64,000 nt of DNA from Metaclostridioides mangenotii (GCF_017873185.1 NZ_JAGGJX010000001.1:806001-870000), one strand, 5' to 3'. Counted from the stretch's first letter, positions 45,111 to 55,121 are shown. Notes: generated from the letters alone by a model not told the origin. Made by a program: numbers and translations.

Positions 45111-46148
45111 TTAGTTTTTATTTAGATAACCTACATTTGCTTTTACATTATATTGAGTCTCTAAATTTTCTAAAGCTTTGTCTACTATTCCGTTTATATC
45201 TATTTTTTCTTCTTTTATTTCATTTCCATCTTCATCATATTCAAGACCATCAAAGTTAATATCATTTCTTTGCTCTGAGTGGACATTGTAATTAAACTTA
45301 TATTTATTAGTAGGAAGTGTTAAAGTTAATTGTGAATTTGGCGCTTCAATATTTAAATTTTTAGCTACTGGTACTTGTGAATCAATGCTAACTTCCCCTC
45401 TACCATCTTCACCAACATCTTGCTCTAATATAGTTATATTCTCTGGCAATTTAGATTCTACATCCTCTATTATCATTTCATCATCATTTGAGTAAATTCC
45501 AACTGAATTAGATGTAAGCGTTATGTCCTTTATTCCAATTATACTTTTTACAGGCATTGATATTTCGCTATAAGACTTTATATTTAAAGTTTTTAAATTC
45601 TGAATTTCTTTAGGTAGCGAATCTCCTATGAAGCTACTGTCAGAAGTTAATTTAAATTCATTTAAAAATATATCATCTTTTATATTTAAATCGCCACTAC
45701 CTATAGCTAGATTTAAGTCTACTTTATTTGGCAAATAAATTATTATAGAGATATCCTCATAAACAAATATTTCATCTATGAAAGTTCTTACCATTGAGTC
45801 TATATCCGTTATTTCTTTACCGTAAATTCTATTCTTATCTTCTTCTACGATCAAAGTCTTATCTTTGTTTGAAATACTGTAATTTAAATTATTAGTAACA
45901 CCTCTTTTAGTAACTAGTACGCTATCTTTATTGTGGTGTTTTATAGTTATATTTGTTGAGTATGAGTTAATTGCCAACTTATCTATATCCACTTTTTCCT
46001 CAAAAATATTATACTCTTGGCTCGCTTGATACTCTTTTTCAGCTTTAAAATCAGATATACTTGGAGTAGCATATAGAAAAGACCAAGCAGTTCCAATTAT
46101 ACCTACAACTAACATAACTATTGCCACTATCGATATTTTTTTATTCAC
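45111..46148 (-). CDS. membrane-anchored DUF4097-type protein
   Basis: 345 residues. One N-terminal membrane segment (about 5-28), then an extracytoplasmic beta-rich region with repeated short strands (LAINSYSTNITIKHHNKDSVLVTKRG, LNLAIGSGDLNIKDDIFLNEFKLTSDSSF), as in DUF4097 beta-helix proteins. The start is set at GTG 46148, 9 nt after AAGGAG; an ATG at 46157 overlaps that site. It overlaps the DUF1700 gene end by 8 bp and is the last gene of the padR operon. It probably senses or responds to envelope stress with DUF1700; function is inferred. Confidence 0.78.
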   Translation of the reverse strand: MNKKISIVAIVMLVVGIIGTAWSFLYATPSISDFKAEKEYQASQEYNIFEEKVDIDKLAINSYSTNITIKHHNKDSVLVTKRGVTNNLNYSISNKDKTLIVEEDKNRIYGKEITDIDSMVRTFIDEIFVYEDISIIIYLPNKVDLNLAIGSGDLNIKDDIFLNEFKLTSDSSFIGDSLPKEIQNLKTLNIKSYSEISMPVKSIIGIKDITLTSNSVGIYSNDDEMIIEDVESKLPENITILEQDVGEDGRGEVSIDSQVPVAKNLNIEAPNSQLTLTLPTNKYKFNYNVHSEQRNDINFDGLEYDEDGNEIKEEKIDINGIVDKALENLETQYNVKANVGYLNKN

Positions 46149-46932
46149 GCTCTCCATCTCCTTTGCTTAAATCAACAGACTTGTATCTAATATCTTTTTT
46201 CTTTGAAGCTCTTATATATATTCCTCTTGTCTTAATCCAATGGACATATTTTCTAACTAGCCCTTTGCAAAATGTCACTACAAGTATCACGATTTGCCAT
46301 GCCAATATTTGAAAACCTACAAAGGCTATATATCCAAATACAAATACCAGCCATGTATCTGGGATTATGCCGATAAACTTAAATACGAATGGAATCATAA
46401 TAATAGATGTAATTGCAGATGCAACTAATCCAGCTAATGTTGAAAGTATAAATAATATTAAACTACCAAAAGGAAGTAACATAAACATGGTAAGTATTAT
46501 TAAAGCACTAAAAACTAAAGCTCTGCTTATACCTCCAGAATTTCTTTTTCTTTCTTTTTCAATATTTAAAGTCAACAGTTCTGTGAACCATTTTTGTGAT
46601 TTTTTAAAAAATTCACTTATCTTTATACCAATTTGTTTTATACCTCTACCAGTCTTATGCTTAGCATCGTTAATCTTGCTATTTAATACTCTTTTGTTTA
46701 CTATCTGATCATTATCTTCTGAAATCTTATCTCCTTTAATCTGAGATACAAATTCCTCGGAAATGGTCTTTGGGGATCCAAGTTGAGATATTATCTCCAT
46801 ATCGCTTTTTCCTTCTATTATTCCGTCTACAAAATATTCTTCATAATCCCTTATTATATCGTTTACTTCATCATCAGAAAAATCTTTCTTTAAATAATCT
46901 CGTAAAATTTCTAGAAATTCTTGTTTACTCAA
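46141..46932 (-). CDS. DUF1700 membrane protein
   Basis: 263 residues from the TTG 46932. The N-terminal DUF1700 motif SKQEFLEILRDYLKKDFSDDEVNDIIRDYEEYFVDGIIEGKSDMEIISQLGSP is intact. Four hydrophobic segments lie between about 145 and 235. The TTG is preceded by GGAGG at 8 nt, inside the padR 3' end, so translation of the two is coupled. PadR-DUF1700-DUF4097 triplets are common in firmicutes and linked to envelope stress. Confidence 0.85.
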   Translation of the reverse strand: MSKQEFLEILRDYLKKDFSDDEVNDIIRDYEEYFVDGIIEGKSDMEIISQLGSPKTISEEFVSQIKGDKISEDNDQIVNKRVLNSKINDAKHKTGRGIKQIGIKISEFFKKSQKWFTELLTLNIEKERKRNSGGISRALVFSALIILTMFMLLPFGSLILFILSTLAGLVASAITSIIMIPFVFKFIGIIPDTWLVFVFGYIAFVGFQILAWQIVILVVTFCKGLVRKYVHWIKTRGIYIRASKKKDIRYKSVDLSKGDGERE

Positions 46933-47257
46933 AGCCACTACCTCCTCCATCATTGCTAATAAGCACATCAACTGCTTTTATAAATGCTCTCCACTCGTGT
47001 AACATTTCTTTCAAATTATTTTTTCCAATCTCTGTGATCCTGTAGTACTTTCTGGCAGGACCTTCTGAAGATTCTAAAATGTATGTATCAAAGTATGAAT
47101 CTTTTGTAAGCCTTCTAAGTATCGGGTATATTGTACCTTCGTTTACATCTATGACCTTAGAGATGTTTTGCACAATTTCATATCCATACATATCTCTGTT
47201 ATCAATCAACGCCAGTACGCAAATCTCAAGCACTCCCTTTTTGAATTGTGTATTCAT
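46925..47257 (-). CDS. PadR-family transcription regulator
   Basis: 110 residues: FKKGVLEICVLALIDNRDMYGYEIVQNISKVIDVNEGTIYPILRRL is the PadR winged helix, followed by the wing ESSEGPARKYYRITEIGKNNLKEML and a short C-terminal helix. This is the short subfamily-2 type that usually represses its own operon. The start ATG 47257 has GGAGG 6 nt upstream; a longer frame to 47308 has no ribosome-binding site. Its last codons contain the ribosome-binding site of the DUF1700 gene. Confidence 0.9.
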   Translation of the reverse strand: MNTQFKKGVLEICVLALIDNRDMYGYEIVQNISKVIDVNEGTIYPILRRLTKDSYFDTYILESSEGPARKYYRITEIGKNNLKEMLHEWRAFIKAVDVLISNDGGGSGFE

Positions 47258-47285
47258 ACATTTCCTCCTTGCTATATAATTTATC

Positions 47286-47385
47286 ATACATAGTAGTATG
47301 CAATACACAGTAGTATATTAAAAATTTTTGCACATCTAATAAGTATGCCTATTGTTTATGTATTTATAATAACACAGTACTGTGT
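47286..47385 (-). promoter_or_regulatory. candidate PadR operators
   Basis: ATACATAGTAGTATG (47286-47300) and ATACACAGTAGTATA (47303-47317) are direct near-copies. The perfect palindrome ACACAGTACTGTGT (47372-47385) carries the same ACAGTA half-site. They lie just upstream of padR and suggest autorepression. They also reach to within 105 bp of the divergent glycosyltransferase gene. Confidence 0.6.
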
Positions 47386-47487
47386 AACACACAATAGAGA
47401 TTGATATATTTTTATATAAATGTTGAATAAAAACTCTCTGAAATGTATAATTACACTAACATCTTTAATTTACGGAGGTGCCTAAAA

Positions 47488-48600
47488 TTGAAAGATAACA
47501 ACAAGACCATACTAATTCTTACTGCCCAATTTGGTGCTGGACACACGAGTGCTGCTAATGCAATTAAAGATTATTTACTTGATAAAAATCCAGATTACAA
47601 TATTATCATTAGAAATTTTATAACAATCAGCATACCTCAAATGAATAAACCTATGGTCACACTTTACGAAAACAATACCAAGTATACTCCTGCTTTATAC
47701 AACTCATATTACTATTTTAGGAAATCAGTTGATACAAAACACGATATATCACACAGGCTGTATGCTCCAAAGGTTTCAGAGTACATATCAAAAATTGAAC
47801 CTGATATTATAGTCTCTACATTTCCAGTTGCATGTGGCTGTGTTAATGAGTTTAAGCTCAAAAATCCAGACATAGATATTCCAAGTGTAACAGTTGTAAC
47901 GGATGTTGTAGACAGCAATGAATGGATCTATGAAAAAACAGATATGTACTTTGTACCCACAAATGAAATAAAGAATAGATTTGTTCACAAAGGTATATCT
48001 CCTGAATCTATAAAGGTCACTGGAGTTCCTGTAGATAAGAGATTTAGCTCAGAGGAAAAAACCGAATCACAATATAAATATAGACTTCTACTTCTCGGAG
48101 GCGGAAGGGGCCTCTTTGAATTTGATGAAGACTTTATATACTGGCTGGACAGTTTTGTCTCTAGATACAAATACCTTATGAAGGTCACAATAGTAACTGG
48201 TAAAAACCATAAATTGTACAAGACTCTTACTGAGAAATATCCTCTAAAAAATATAGAGGTACTTGGATTTGTTGAAAATATGTATGAATTGATACTTAAT
48301 CATGACCTTATGTTGACTAAACCTGGAGGTGCAACTTTATTTGAAGCCATCAATTCTAAAACACCTGTTATTTTAAAGTATCCAAAGGTCGGTCAGGAAA
48401 TTGAAAACGCTAAATTTATAATTGATAAGGGAATAGGTTCTGTATATAAAACGGATAAAGATCTTCAAGTACTCCTAGAAAAACTTGTAAAGGGCGAATT
48501 AGATTCTTTTATAGACTATGCTAAAGAAAACCTAGATGAGTTTATGCAGTTAATACATCCAGATAAAATTCCCGATTACTTAGAAGAATTACTAAAATAA
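47488..48600 (+). CDS. MGDG-synthase/UgtP-like glycolipid glycosyltransferase
   Basis: 370 residues, GT28 type. The N-terminal MGDG synthase domain has the G-rich start ILTAQFGAGHTSAANAIKDYL, PDIIVSTFPVACG and VTDVVDSNEWIYEKTDMYFVPT. The C-terminal nucleotide-sugar domain has LLLGGGRGLFEFDEDF, VLGFVENMYELILNHDLMLTKPGGATLFEAINSKTPVIL, the UDP-sugar motif. UgtP-like enzymes add glucose to diacylglycerol at the membrane to make glycolipids and lipoteichoic acid anchors. The start is TTG 47488, with CGGAGGTG upstream. Confidence 0.88.
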   Translation: MKDNNKTILILTAQFGAGHTSAANAIKDYLLDKNPDYNIIIRNFITISIPQMNKPMVTLYENNTKYTPALYNSYYYFRKSVDTKHDISHRLYAPKVSEYISKIEPDIIVSTFPVACGCVNEFKLKNPDIDIPSVTVVTDVVDSNEWIYEKTDMYFVPTNEIKNRFVHKGISPESIKVTGVPVDKRFSSEEKTESQYKYRLLLLGGGRGLFEFDEDFIYWLDSFVSRYKYLMKVTIVTGKNHKLYKTLTEKYPLKNIEVLGFVENMYELILNHDLMLTKPGGATLFEAINSKTPVILKYPKVGQEIENAKFIIDKGIGSVYKTDKDLQVLLEKLVKGELDSFIDYAKENLDEFMQLIHPDKIPDYLEELLK

Positions 48601-48601
48601 A

Positions 48602-48663
48602 AAGATCGATTGTTGGCTAGAATATTATATTTAATCTAATATTTCTATACAACAATCGATCTT
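48602..48663. terminator. hairpin terminator
   Basis: A 14-bp perfect outer stem (AAGATCGATTGTTG with its complement at 48650-48663) encloses an inner AGAATATTA/TAATATTTCT stem. It directly follows the glycosyltransferase stop codon. Confidence 0.8.
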
Positions 48664-48789
48664 AATTTTATTATTAACCTATACCTAGTTAATATGGTAA
48701 AGTTAAAATTTTCAGCATATTATTTCAAGTGTTTAATTTTCACTGTATTTTTACTACACTTAAAGGATATATACTCTGAAATACATTTT

Positions 48790-50688
48790 CTAGAATATAT
48801 TTTTCTTATAAACTAGGTAAAGCTCTTGGATTTCATCTATCTTATCTTTAAGCTCTAACTGTAAATTAGAAGCTGCTTCGTAATCCTTTTCGTTTATTGC
48901 ATCTTTAATTCTAGTAAAAAGAGATTTTTTTGTTAAAGTATCCTTCATTATATCGTATTTAAGATCTGATATAGCATTCCAGTTTACTTCATCAAGAGCA
49001 TCCATATTGTCATTTGTATGTCTTTTTTCTATGCCTCTGATAATCTTTACGTCGTTTCTTATTATTCTAGAAGTAAGTTGCTTTTGCCATTTATCTAATG
49101 CTCCAACTTTGAAAGAGTTTATTATTATATCTGTAAAAACTCCACCTTGCTTTAAAGATTCTAGCTTATCTTTATGCTTATCTAAATTTTTCATATTTTC
49201 AAATACAGTTCTAGGCGGAACCCCAAATCTTTTTACTCTCTCTTCTTCTGTATAGTAATTAAATATATTATTCTCATCTCTATACGCTCTATCTTTTTCT
49301 AAGTAGAAACTCTCATCTCCTACATCTTTAGATATTTCTTTTTCGAGAACTTTAGTATCTAATCCACTCTTTGCAACTGCTTTAATACCTTCAAGCATCA
49401 TTTGATAGCATCCAGCTGCTACAAGGTATGTATTTGAAAGAGGACTTGGAGATCTAAGTTCAAATCTCATATTTCTAGGGCTCTTTAAATCTCTAATTAC
49501 GCCTATTAATACTGATCTATTTCTAGAAGGAATCTCATATGCGTGACCTAGTGTGGCAACAGTACAAACTGGAGCTTCAAACCCCGGAACTAATCTATTG
49601 AACTCATCGCTAGTAGATGTAACTATCGGGCTTAATACCTCATAGTTTTTAAGTATTCCCATAAGTGCCCCATATCCTATTTCACTAAGGTAATCATCTT
49701 CTAGTTTTTTAGGCGCAAGTAAGTTTATACCTCTACCGTCTTTTAGGTTCGCACTTACTCCTATATGTGTATGTCCTCCGCTGCCTGCAACCTTTTCAAT
49801 TGGCTTTGCTTTGAATGTAACTTCTAATCCATGTGAAGAAAATACATCGTCTATTACATTTCTAACTAAAAGTTCGTTGTCACATGCTTGCAATGGACGA
49901 GCAAACTTCCAAGAAATTTCTAATTGCTCCATAGCGTGATTTATTTTACCATCTATACTTATTGAACTTGGAATTCCTCCAACTTCTTTATGTGCCAACT
50001 CCGGCTCGATTCCTAATTTTTGAAGCTCTGAAAGAGTCTTTTCAAGACAAGTTCTAATTACTCCATGTGTTCTCTTCCAATATTGCTCTTTTAAACTTTG
50101 CGAAACATAAAGCTTTTCTAAGTTTGCCTTGTCTTCTGGAGTATTTACCCAGAACTCTAATTCTGTTGCTGTAGTAAGCGATATGTCTACAATGTCGTCT
50201 ACAGAGTCTATTCCCAAATTATTAATCATATGAGGATACTCTCTAAAGATTTTTAGAAGAGATTCCTTAAAATACTCATCGGCCTTCTCAATAATTCCTC
50301 TAGAGCAAACTTTTTTATTATCATGAATTAAATATGCTGGTATTATCAACGTTCCAACTGGAAGCCCAGTATTTTCATCGATATTCTCTTTGTTGTAATC
50401 AATATACCATCTTGCTTCTGAATCAGGCATTAGATCGACTTTTGCATTGTTTAAAGTAGCTATTTCATATAGCTCAACGCTTGATCCATCAGTCTGAATA
50501 GCAGAAGATAAAAACTTTTTAATATCTTTTAAAAATAAGTTTATCGGTATTTTTACATCTGTTGCATTGCCCCCAAGATCGACACCCATAAGTGATACAA
50601 ACTTAATATTTGAATTCTCACTTAATACAGTTTTAAGCTCATCGTCAGTATAGTTTTCTTTTTCAATAAAATACAGTAATTCCTTCAT
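48790..50688 (-). CDS. glnA: glutamine synthetase with long C-terminal extension
   Basis: 632 residues. The beta-grasp N-terminus has TDGSSVELYEIATL, and the catalytic domain has TELEFWV and AHKEVGG (metal Glu residues), GSGGHTHIGVS, NRLVPGFEAPVCTVATLG and MRFELRSPSP (Arg and Glu). After about residue 440 there is an extension of about 190 residues, mostly helical with KHKDKLESLKQGGVFTDIIINSF, not found in the standard 440-470-residue GSI. The same long form exists in some clostridia. It converts glutamate and ammonia to glutamine. A single gene with no glnR beside it. Confidence 0.85.
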   Translation of the reverse strand: MKELLYFIEKENYTDDELKTVLSENSNIKFVSLMGVDLGGNATDVKIPINLFLKDIKKFLSSAIQTDGSSVELYEIATLNNAKVDLMPDSEARWYIDYNKENIDENTGLPVGTLIIPAYLIHDNKKVCSRGIIEKADEYFKESLLKIFREYPHMINNLGIDSVDDIVDISLTTATELEFWVNTPEDKANLEKLYVSQSLKEQYWKRTHGVIRTCLEKTLSELQKLGIEPELAHKEVGGIPSSISIDGKINHAMEQLEISWKFARPLQACDNELLVRNVIDDVFSSHGLEVTFKAKPIEKVAGSGGHTHIGVSANLKDGRGINLLAPKKLEDDYLSEIGYGALMGILKNYEVLSPIVTSTSDEFNRLVPGFEAPVCTVATLGHAYEIPSRNRSVLIGVIRDLKSPRNMRFELRSPSPLSNTYLVAAGCYQMMLEGIKAVAKSGLDTKVLEKEISKDVGDESFYLEKDRAYRDENNIFNYYTEEERVKRFGVPPRTVFENMKNLDKHKDKLESLKQGGVFTDIIINSFKVGALDKWQKQLTSRIIRNDVKIIRGIEKRHTNDNMDALDEVNWNAISDLKYDIMKDTLTKKSLFTRIKDAINEKDYEAASNLQLELKDKIDEIQELYLVYKKNIF

Positions 50689-50877
50689 TCATTCTCTCTC
50701 CCATTTTTATGAATTTATTCGCTAAGCTATATATACAATATTACCTATATTAACAAACATTGAACATTTTTTTCTTGACAATATTCGTGTTTTGTTTCTT
50801 TGTTATTAATTATTATATAATAGTTCAGCCAAATTCTCAATATTTTTATTATTAAAAGAACCCTGTAAAAAATTGCA

Positions 50878-51630
50878 TTATTTAAGAACAAGTTCTACAG
50901 GACAATGGTCTGAACCTAATACCTCTGTATGAATGCTTGCACCTTCTAGTCTATCCTCTAATTTTTTAGATACGCAGAAATAGTCAATTCTCCATCCTGC
51001 ATTGTTCTTTCTAGCATTGAATCTATAAGACCACCAAGAATACGCACCTTCAAGCTCTAGATTGAAGTATCTAAAACTATCTATAAATCCTCTATCTAGT
51101 AAATTTGTAAACTTTGCTCTTTCTTCATCAGTAAATCCAGGATTTTTTCTGTTGTTTTTTGGATTTTTTAAATCTATCTCTTGATGGGCTACATTTAAAT
51201 CTCCACAAACTATTACTGGTTTTATATTGTCCAATCTAATAAGGTAGTCTGTAAAGTCATCTTCCCACTTCATTCTGTAATCAAGTCTTTTTAACTCATT
51301 TTGAGAGTTTGGAGTGTAAACTGTAACCATATGAAAATCTTCAAACTCTAAAGTTATAACTCTACCCTCTTTATCATGTTCTTCAATCCCCAGTCCGTAA
51401 GAAACATTTAGAGGCTCTTGTTTAGTGAATATTGCAGTCCCTGAATATCCCTTTTTTTCAGCGTAATTCCAGTACTGATGGTAACCCTCTAACTCTAAAT
51501 CTATCTGCCCTTCTTGAAGTTTACTTTCTTGTATACAAAATATATCAGCGTCTACCTCATTAAAAAAGTCTACAAACCCTTTACCGACACACGCTCTTAT
51601 ACCATTTACATTCCACGATATTAATTTCAT
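50878..51630 (-). CDS. xth: exodeoxyribonuclease III
   Basis: 250 residues, EEP fold: LISWNVNGIRACVGKGF, FCIQESKLQEGQ (catalytic Glu), VTVYTPNSQ, VICGDLNVAHQEIDL and the terminal LGSDHCPVELVL (Asp-His). It repairs abasic sites and trims 3' ends in base-excision repair. ATG start after AGGAGGATAAA. Stand-alone gene. Confidence 0.96.
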   Translation of the reverse strand: MKLISWNVNGIRACVGKGFVDFFNEVDADIFCIQESKLQEGQIDLELEGYHQYWNYAEKKGYSGTAIFTKQEPLNVSYGLGIEEHDKEGRVITLEFEDFHMVTVYTPNSQNELKRLDYRMKWEDDFTDYLIRLDNIKPVIVCGDLNVAHQEIDLKNPKNNRKNPGFTDEERAKFTNLLDRGFIDSFRYFNLELEGAYSWWSYRFNARKNNAGWRIDYFCVSKKLEDRLEGASIHTEVLGSDHCPVELVLK

Positions 51631-51780
51631 TTTATCCTCCTGATTGCTTTTGTTATAACAACATTAATTATAACCAACTAGTTTATTTAATTAAGATTTT
51701 ATTTATATCTTATAATTCTCATCACACAATTGTTTATTGTTTGCTTTTTCTAAAATAGATTTTAGCAATAAATTTTATCA

Positions 51781-52731
51781 CTAAATTCTTAAAGCAAGTG
51801 TTAGTTCTTCAGCGTCTATCGATGATACATGCACATCTGCGCCCAACTCAAAACCTCCGAAATTAAACCTTCTCGGTATTATATGAATGTGTGCATTGAA
51901 GTAATCTTCTGTATCTATATTTTTAGGATGAGTATGAAAGCATAAATTAAATGGCATATATCCATTCATCTCATATATATTTCCAAATAATTTTTTAAAT
52001 GTATAAGAAAGCTCTTTTATATCTCCATCAGTCAAGTTTTCAAATTTAATATTATCTTTAAATATAACTCTAACCTCTCCACTGTATTTAGTAGCATATG
52101 GAACTATTACCAAGAATGAATTTCCATTATATACAACCCTATTTTTAAACTCTGATTCCTCTTTGATGATATCGCTATAAAGAGATCTTGCATTTTCTTC
52201 ATAGTATTTAAGCGCTATATTTAATTCATTTTGCACTTCTGGCGGCACTAAAGACATCGACATTATCTGAGAATGTGGATGCATAAGTGATGCTCCAGCT
52301 TTTCTCAAGAAATTTTTAAATATATTTACATACTCTACTTTTTCTTCCTGTATTAATGATTTATACCTATTTTTAAACATGATAAACATATCTTCAAATT
52401 CTTCTTCTGTCATGTTGTAAAAGCTCCCGTTATGTCTATATGTATCGACCATAACCTCATGTTTTCCAAATATCTGAGATGATGATTCATCTATTATAGG
52501 AAACTTATTGTACACCGATTTTACATACCACTCCGAATCTTTTCTTAATTCGAAAGTAGGCTCACTAGTATACTTCTCATTTCCCCTACAAAATGGGCAC
52601 CATTCATTGTAAATCCCCACTTCTTCTGATTCTTCTATTTGATTAGAACTTTTGTCATGCGGTCTTTTAATTCGATCGGCTGCAAAAATTATTAAATCAT
52701 CAGTAATTTTATCTCTCCTTAATTCTTTCAT
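51781..52731 (-). CDS. GalT-like nucleotidyltransferase (HIT superfamily)
   Basis: 316 residues: ELRRDKITDDLIIFAADRIKRP at the start, a zinc-type CPFC near residue 45, FLRKAGASLMHPHSQIMSMSLVPPEV (the His-Pro-His core near 170) and the second HIT part FNAHIHIIPRRF near 280. It belongs with galactose-1-phosphate uridylyltransferases or related sugar-phosphate nucleotidyltransferases. No galK or galE is adjacent, so the exact sugar is unknown. Start ATG after GAGGTG. Confidence 0.82.
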   Translation of the reverse strand: MKELRRDKITDDLIIFAADRIKRPHDKSSNQIEESEEVGIYNEWCPFCRGNEKYTSEPTFELRKDSEWYVKSVYNKFPIIDESSSQIFGKHEVMVDTYRHNGSFYNMTEEEFEDMFIMFKNRYKSLIQEEKVEYVNIFKNFLRKAGASLMHPHSQIMSMSLVPPEVQNELNIALKYYEENARSLYSDIIKEESEFKNRVVYNGNSFLVIVPYATKYSGEVRVIFKDNIKFENLTDGDIKELSYTFKKLFGNIYEMNGYMPFNLCFHTHPKNIDTEDYFNAHIHIIPRRFNFGGFELGADVHVSSIDAEELTLALRI

Positions 52732-53017
52732 AAATACACCTCGCCAATAAAATTGTTTTTACATATATCTCTATTATATGTTATTTAGGATATTGATTAA
52801 ATAGATTTACTTTATTTTACAATAACGACAATTCCCAATATTCTGTTATTTTCGCAACAATTTGTATAAATAATCTGAAAAATTTAAAATTATATTTTAA
52901 TTTATGCTGATTTTTAAATTATTCTATGATATTATAAAGTTGTATTTAAATATTTTTATGTTCGACGCATAGAAAGACTTTATTACATTTTAATATTTTT
53001 ATTGGGAGGTATTTATT

Positions 53018-54220
53018 ATGAAATATTCTAAAAGATTAACATCTATGCAATCTTCACCAATTAGAAGACTTGCACCTTATGCTACAGCTGCTAAGAAAAG
53101 AGGAACAAAAGTTTATCACCTTAATATAGGTCAACCTGATATCAAAACTCCTCAGGGATTTTTTGATGCAGTAAAAGAATTTAAAAGCGAAGTTCTAGAG
53201 TATGCTGGTTCAGAAGGTATTCCCGAATTAATAGAAGCACTACAAAATTACTACAAGACATATAATATTGATTTTGATAAAGATGAAATACTAGTAACAA
53301 ACGGAGGTAGTGAAGCATTAATGTTCACTATGATGGCTGTTTGTGATCCAGGCGATAATATCCTAGTTCCAGAACCATTCTACACTAACTACAATGGATT
53401 TGGTCAGGCAGTTAACGTAGAAATGAACCCTGTTACTACAACTGCAGAAAACGGATTCCACTTACCACCTAAAGAAGAGATAGTTTCTAAATTAAACGAC
53501 AAAACTAGAGCTATATTAATATCTAATCCAGGTAATCCTACTGGAGCTATATATACAACAGATGAACTTCATATGTTGGCTGATATAGCTAAAGAAAACA
53601 ATCTTTGGTTAATAGCTGATGAAGTGTATAGAGAATTCGTTTACGATGGGCTTGAGTATACAAGTTGCGGAAACTTAAAAGATATTGAAGATAGAGTTAT
53701 AATAATAGATAGTGTTTCTAAGAGATACAGTGCTTGTGGAGCTAGAATTGGTTCTGTAGCATCTAAAAACAAAGGACTTATTGCTGAAATACTTAAATTA
53801 TGCCAAGGAAGACTTTGTGTTCCTACACTAGATCAAGTCGGTGCTGTTGCACTTTACAAAACTCCAGCTTCATACTTCAAAGAAGTTAACGAAGAGTACA
53901 GAAAAAGAAGAGATGTTTTATACAACGAATTAATCAAAGTTGACGGAGTAATCTGCGAAAAACCAACTGGTGCATTCTACATAGTTGCAAAACTTCCAGT
54001 TGACAATGCAGAAGATTTCGCTATCTGGATGTTAAATGACTTCTGTAAAAATGATTCTACAGTAATGTTTACTCCAGCTGAAGGATTCTATGCAACTCCA
54101 GGTTTGGGAAGAAACGAAATAAGACTTGCTTACATCCTTAACCAAACAGATCTTCAAAATGCAGCTACTCTACTTAAAGAAGGTTTAGAGCAATACGTTG
54201 CATTAAAAGCTAAAGCTTAA
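53018..54220 (+). CDS. class I PLP-dependent aminotransferase (aspartate aminotransferase-like)
   Basis: 400 residues: VYHLNIGQPDIKTPQGFFDAV, LVTNGGSEALMFTMMAV, ILISNPGNPTGAIYTTDEL, ADEVYREFVYDG, the PLP lysine in DSVSKRYSACGARIG and the C-terminal RLAYI for carboxylate binding. It is in the AspC/AraT-type family; specificity for aspartate or aromatic amino acids cannot be read from sequence. Start ATG behind GGGAGG. Its own terminator follows. Confidence 0.9.
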   Translation: MKYSKRLTSMQSSPIRRLAPYATAAKKRGTKVYHLNIGQPDIKTPQGFFDAVKEFKSEVLEYAGSEGIPELIEALQNYYKTYNIDFDKDEILVTNGGSEALMFTMMAVCDPGDNILVPEPFYTNYNGFGQAVNVEMNPVTTTAENGFHLPPKEEIVSKLNDKTRAILISNPGNPTGAIYTTDELHMLADIAKENNLWLIADEVYREFVYDGLEYTSCGNLKDIEDRVIIIDSVSKRYSACGARIGSVASKNKGLIAEILKLCQGRLCVPTLDQVGAVALYKTPASYFKEVNEEYRKRRDVLYNELIKVDGVICEKPTGAFYIVAKLPVDNAEDFAIWMLNDFCKNDSTVMFTPAEGFYATPGLGRNEIRLAYILNQTDLQNAATLLKEGLEQYVALKAKA

Positions 54221-54246
54221 TATATAAAGATAAATTAATTAAAATA

Positions 54247-54296
54247 AAAAAGAGCAGCTCTCAAAACTAAAATATGTTTTAATAGCTGCTCTTTTT
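54247..54296. terminator. hairpin terminator
   Basis: A 13-bp perfect stem AAAAAGAGCAGCT/AGCTGCTCTTTTT lies downstream of the aminotransferase gene, with A/T tails usable from both sides. Confidence 0.82.
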
Positions 54297-54353
54297 ATTT
54301 TCATATACGCAATTTATATATGCACTAATATTGATTATGCTAATTAACTTAAC

Positions 54354-55121
54354 TTATAAAAATAACTGACCTTTCCCCATAATCACTGAGGTACCTGCAA
54401 TTGAAATACTAATAATTTCGCAATTACACTTCCCTACATTGATAGTAATCCTACTAGGTCTACAAATATCTACCCCTTGTAAGCTTACTATTCTTTCTAT
54501 ATTGTTTGGTTCGCTGTCTTTATAATAATACCTACTTAAATACACTCCTAGAGGACCACTTGCAGCTCCTGTTGCAGGATCTTCATTAATTCCCATGGCA
54601 GGCGCAAACATTCGGCTGTAAACATCAACAGGCAAATCACCTGTATTCGTTGTGAATGTAAATATATGTTTAAAATCCTCTGTCACTTTAAAATATTTTT
54701 CCCATATATCCTGTCTAAATTGAATTTTTTCATAGCATCGACAGAATTTAAAGGTATATATATAAATGGAACGCCTGCAGACATACTAATTATAGGTAAC
54801 CTATCATCAAGATCTGTTTCTTCCACTGATAATAGTTGAGCTATGATTTTTAAGTCTTTAAACTTCTCTCCAGTAGTTGGTAATGGTTGACTCATTTCAA
54901 CATTGACGATTTTAGCATTTTCTTTAACTATTTTTACTGGGATAGTTCCAACATTTTCTTCTAAATTCCATATATATTCCCCAGAATCTTCAGATTGTAA
55001 TATTCCTTTTTTGCATTTGATCTGGTAGTAATTGTTCATTTTTTTGTTGATTTGTAAATACAGCTAATTGATTTCCTCCAAATTTTTCAGTTGTAAAAAC
55101 ATCAAGTAAATAGTATTCCAT
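54354..55121 (-). pseudogene. decayed PhzF-family isomerase
   Basis: Three fragments of a PhzF protein lie in different frames. The N-terminus (from ATG 55121, MEYYLLDVFTTEKFGGNQLAVF) fits the PhzF start and has GGAGGGG upstream. It runs into a frameshift and an apparent internal loss of about 65 codons near 55010. The middle part (GEYIWNLEENVGTIPVKIV and on) ends near 54690. A second frameshift leads to the C-terminal part with FAPAMGINEDPATGAASGPLGVYLSRYY. PhzF enzymes are about 260-300 residues long; this one cannot be translated intact. Confidence 0.8.
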
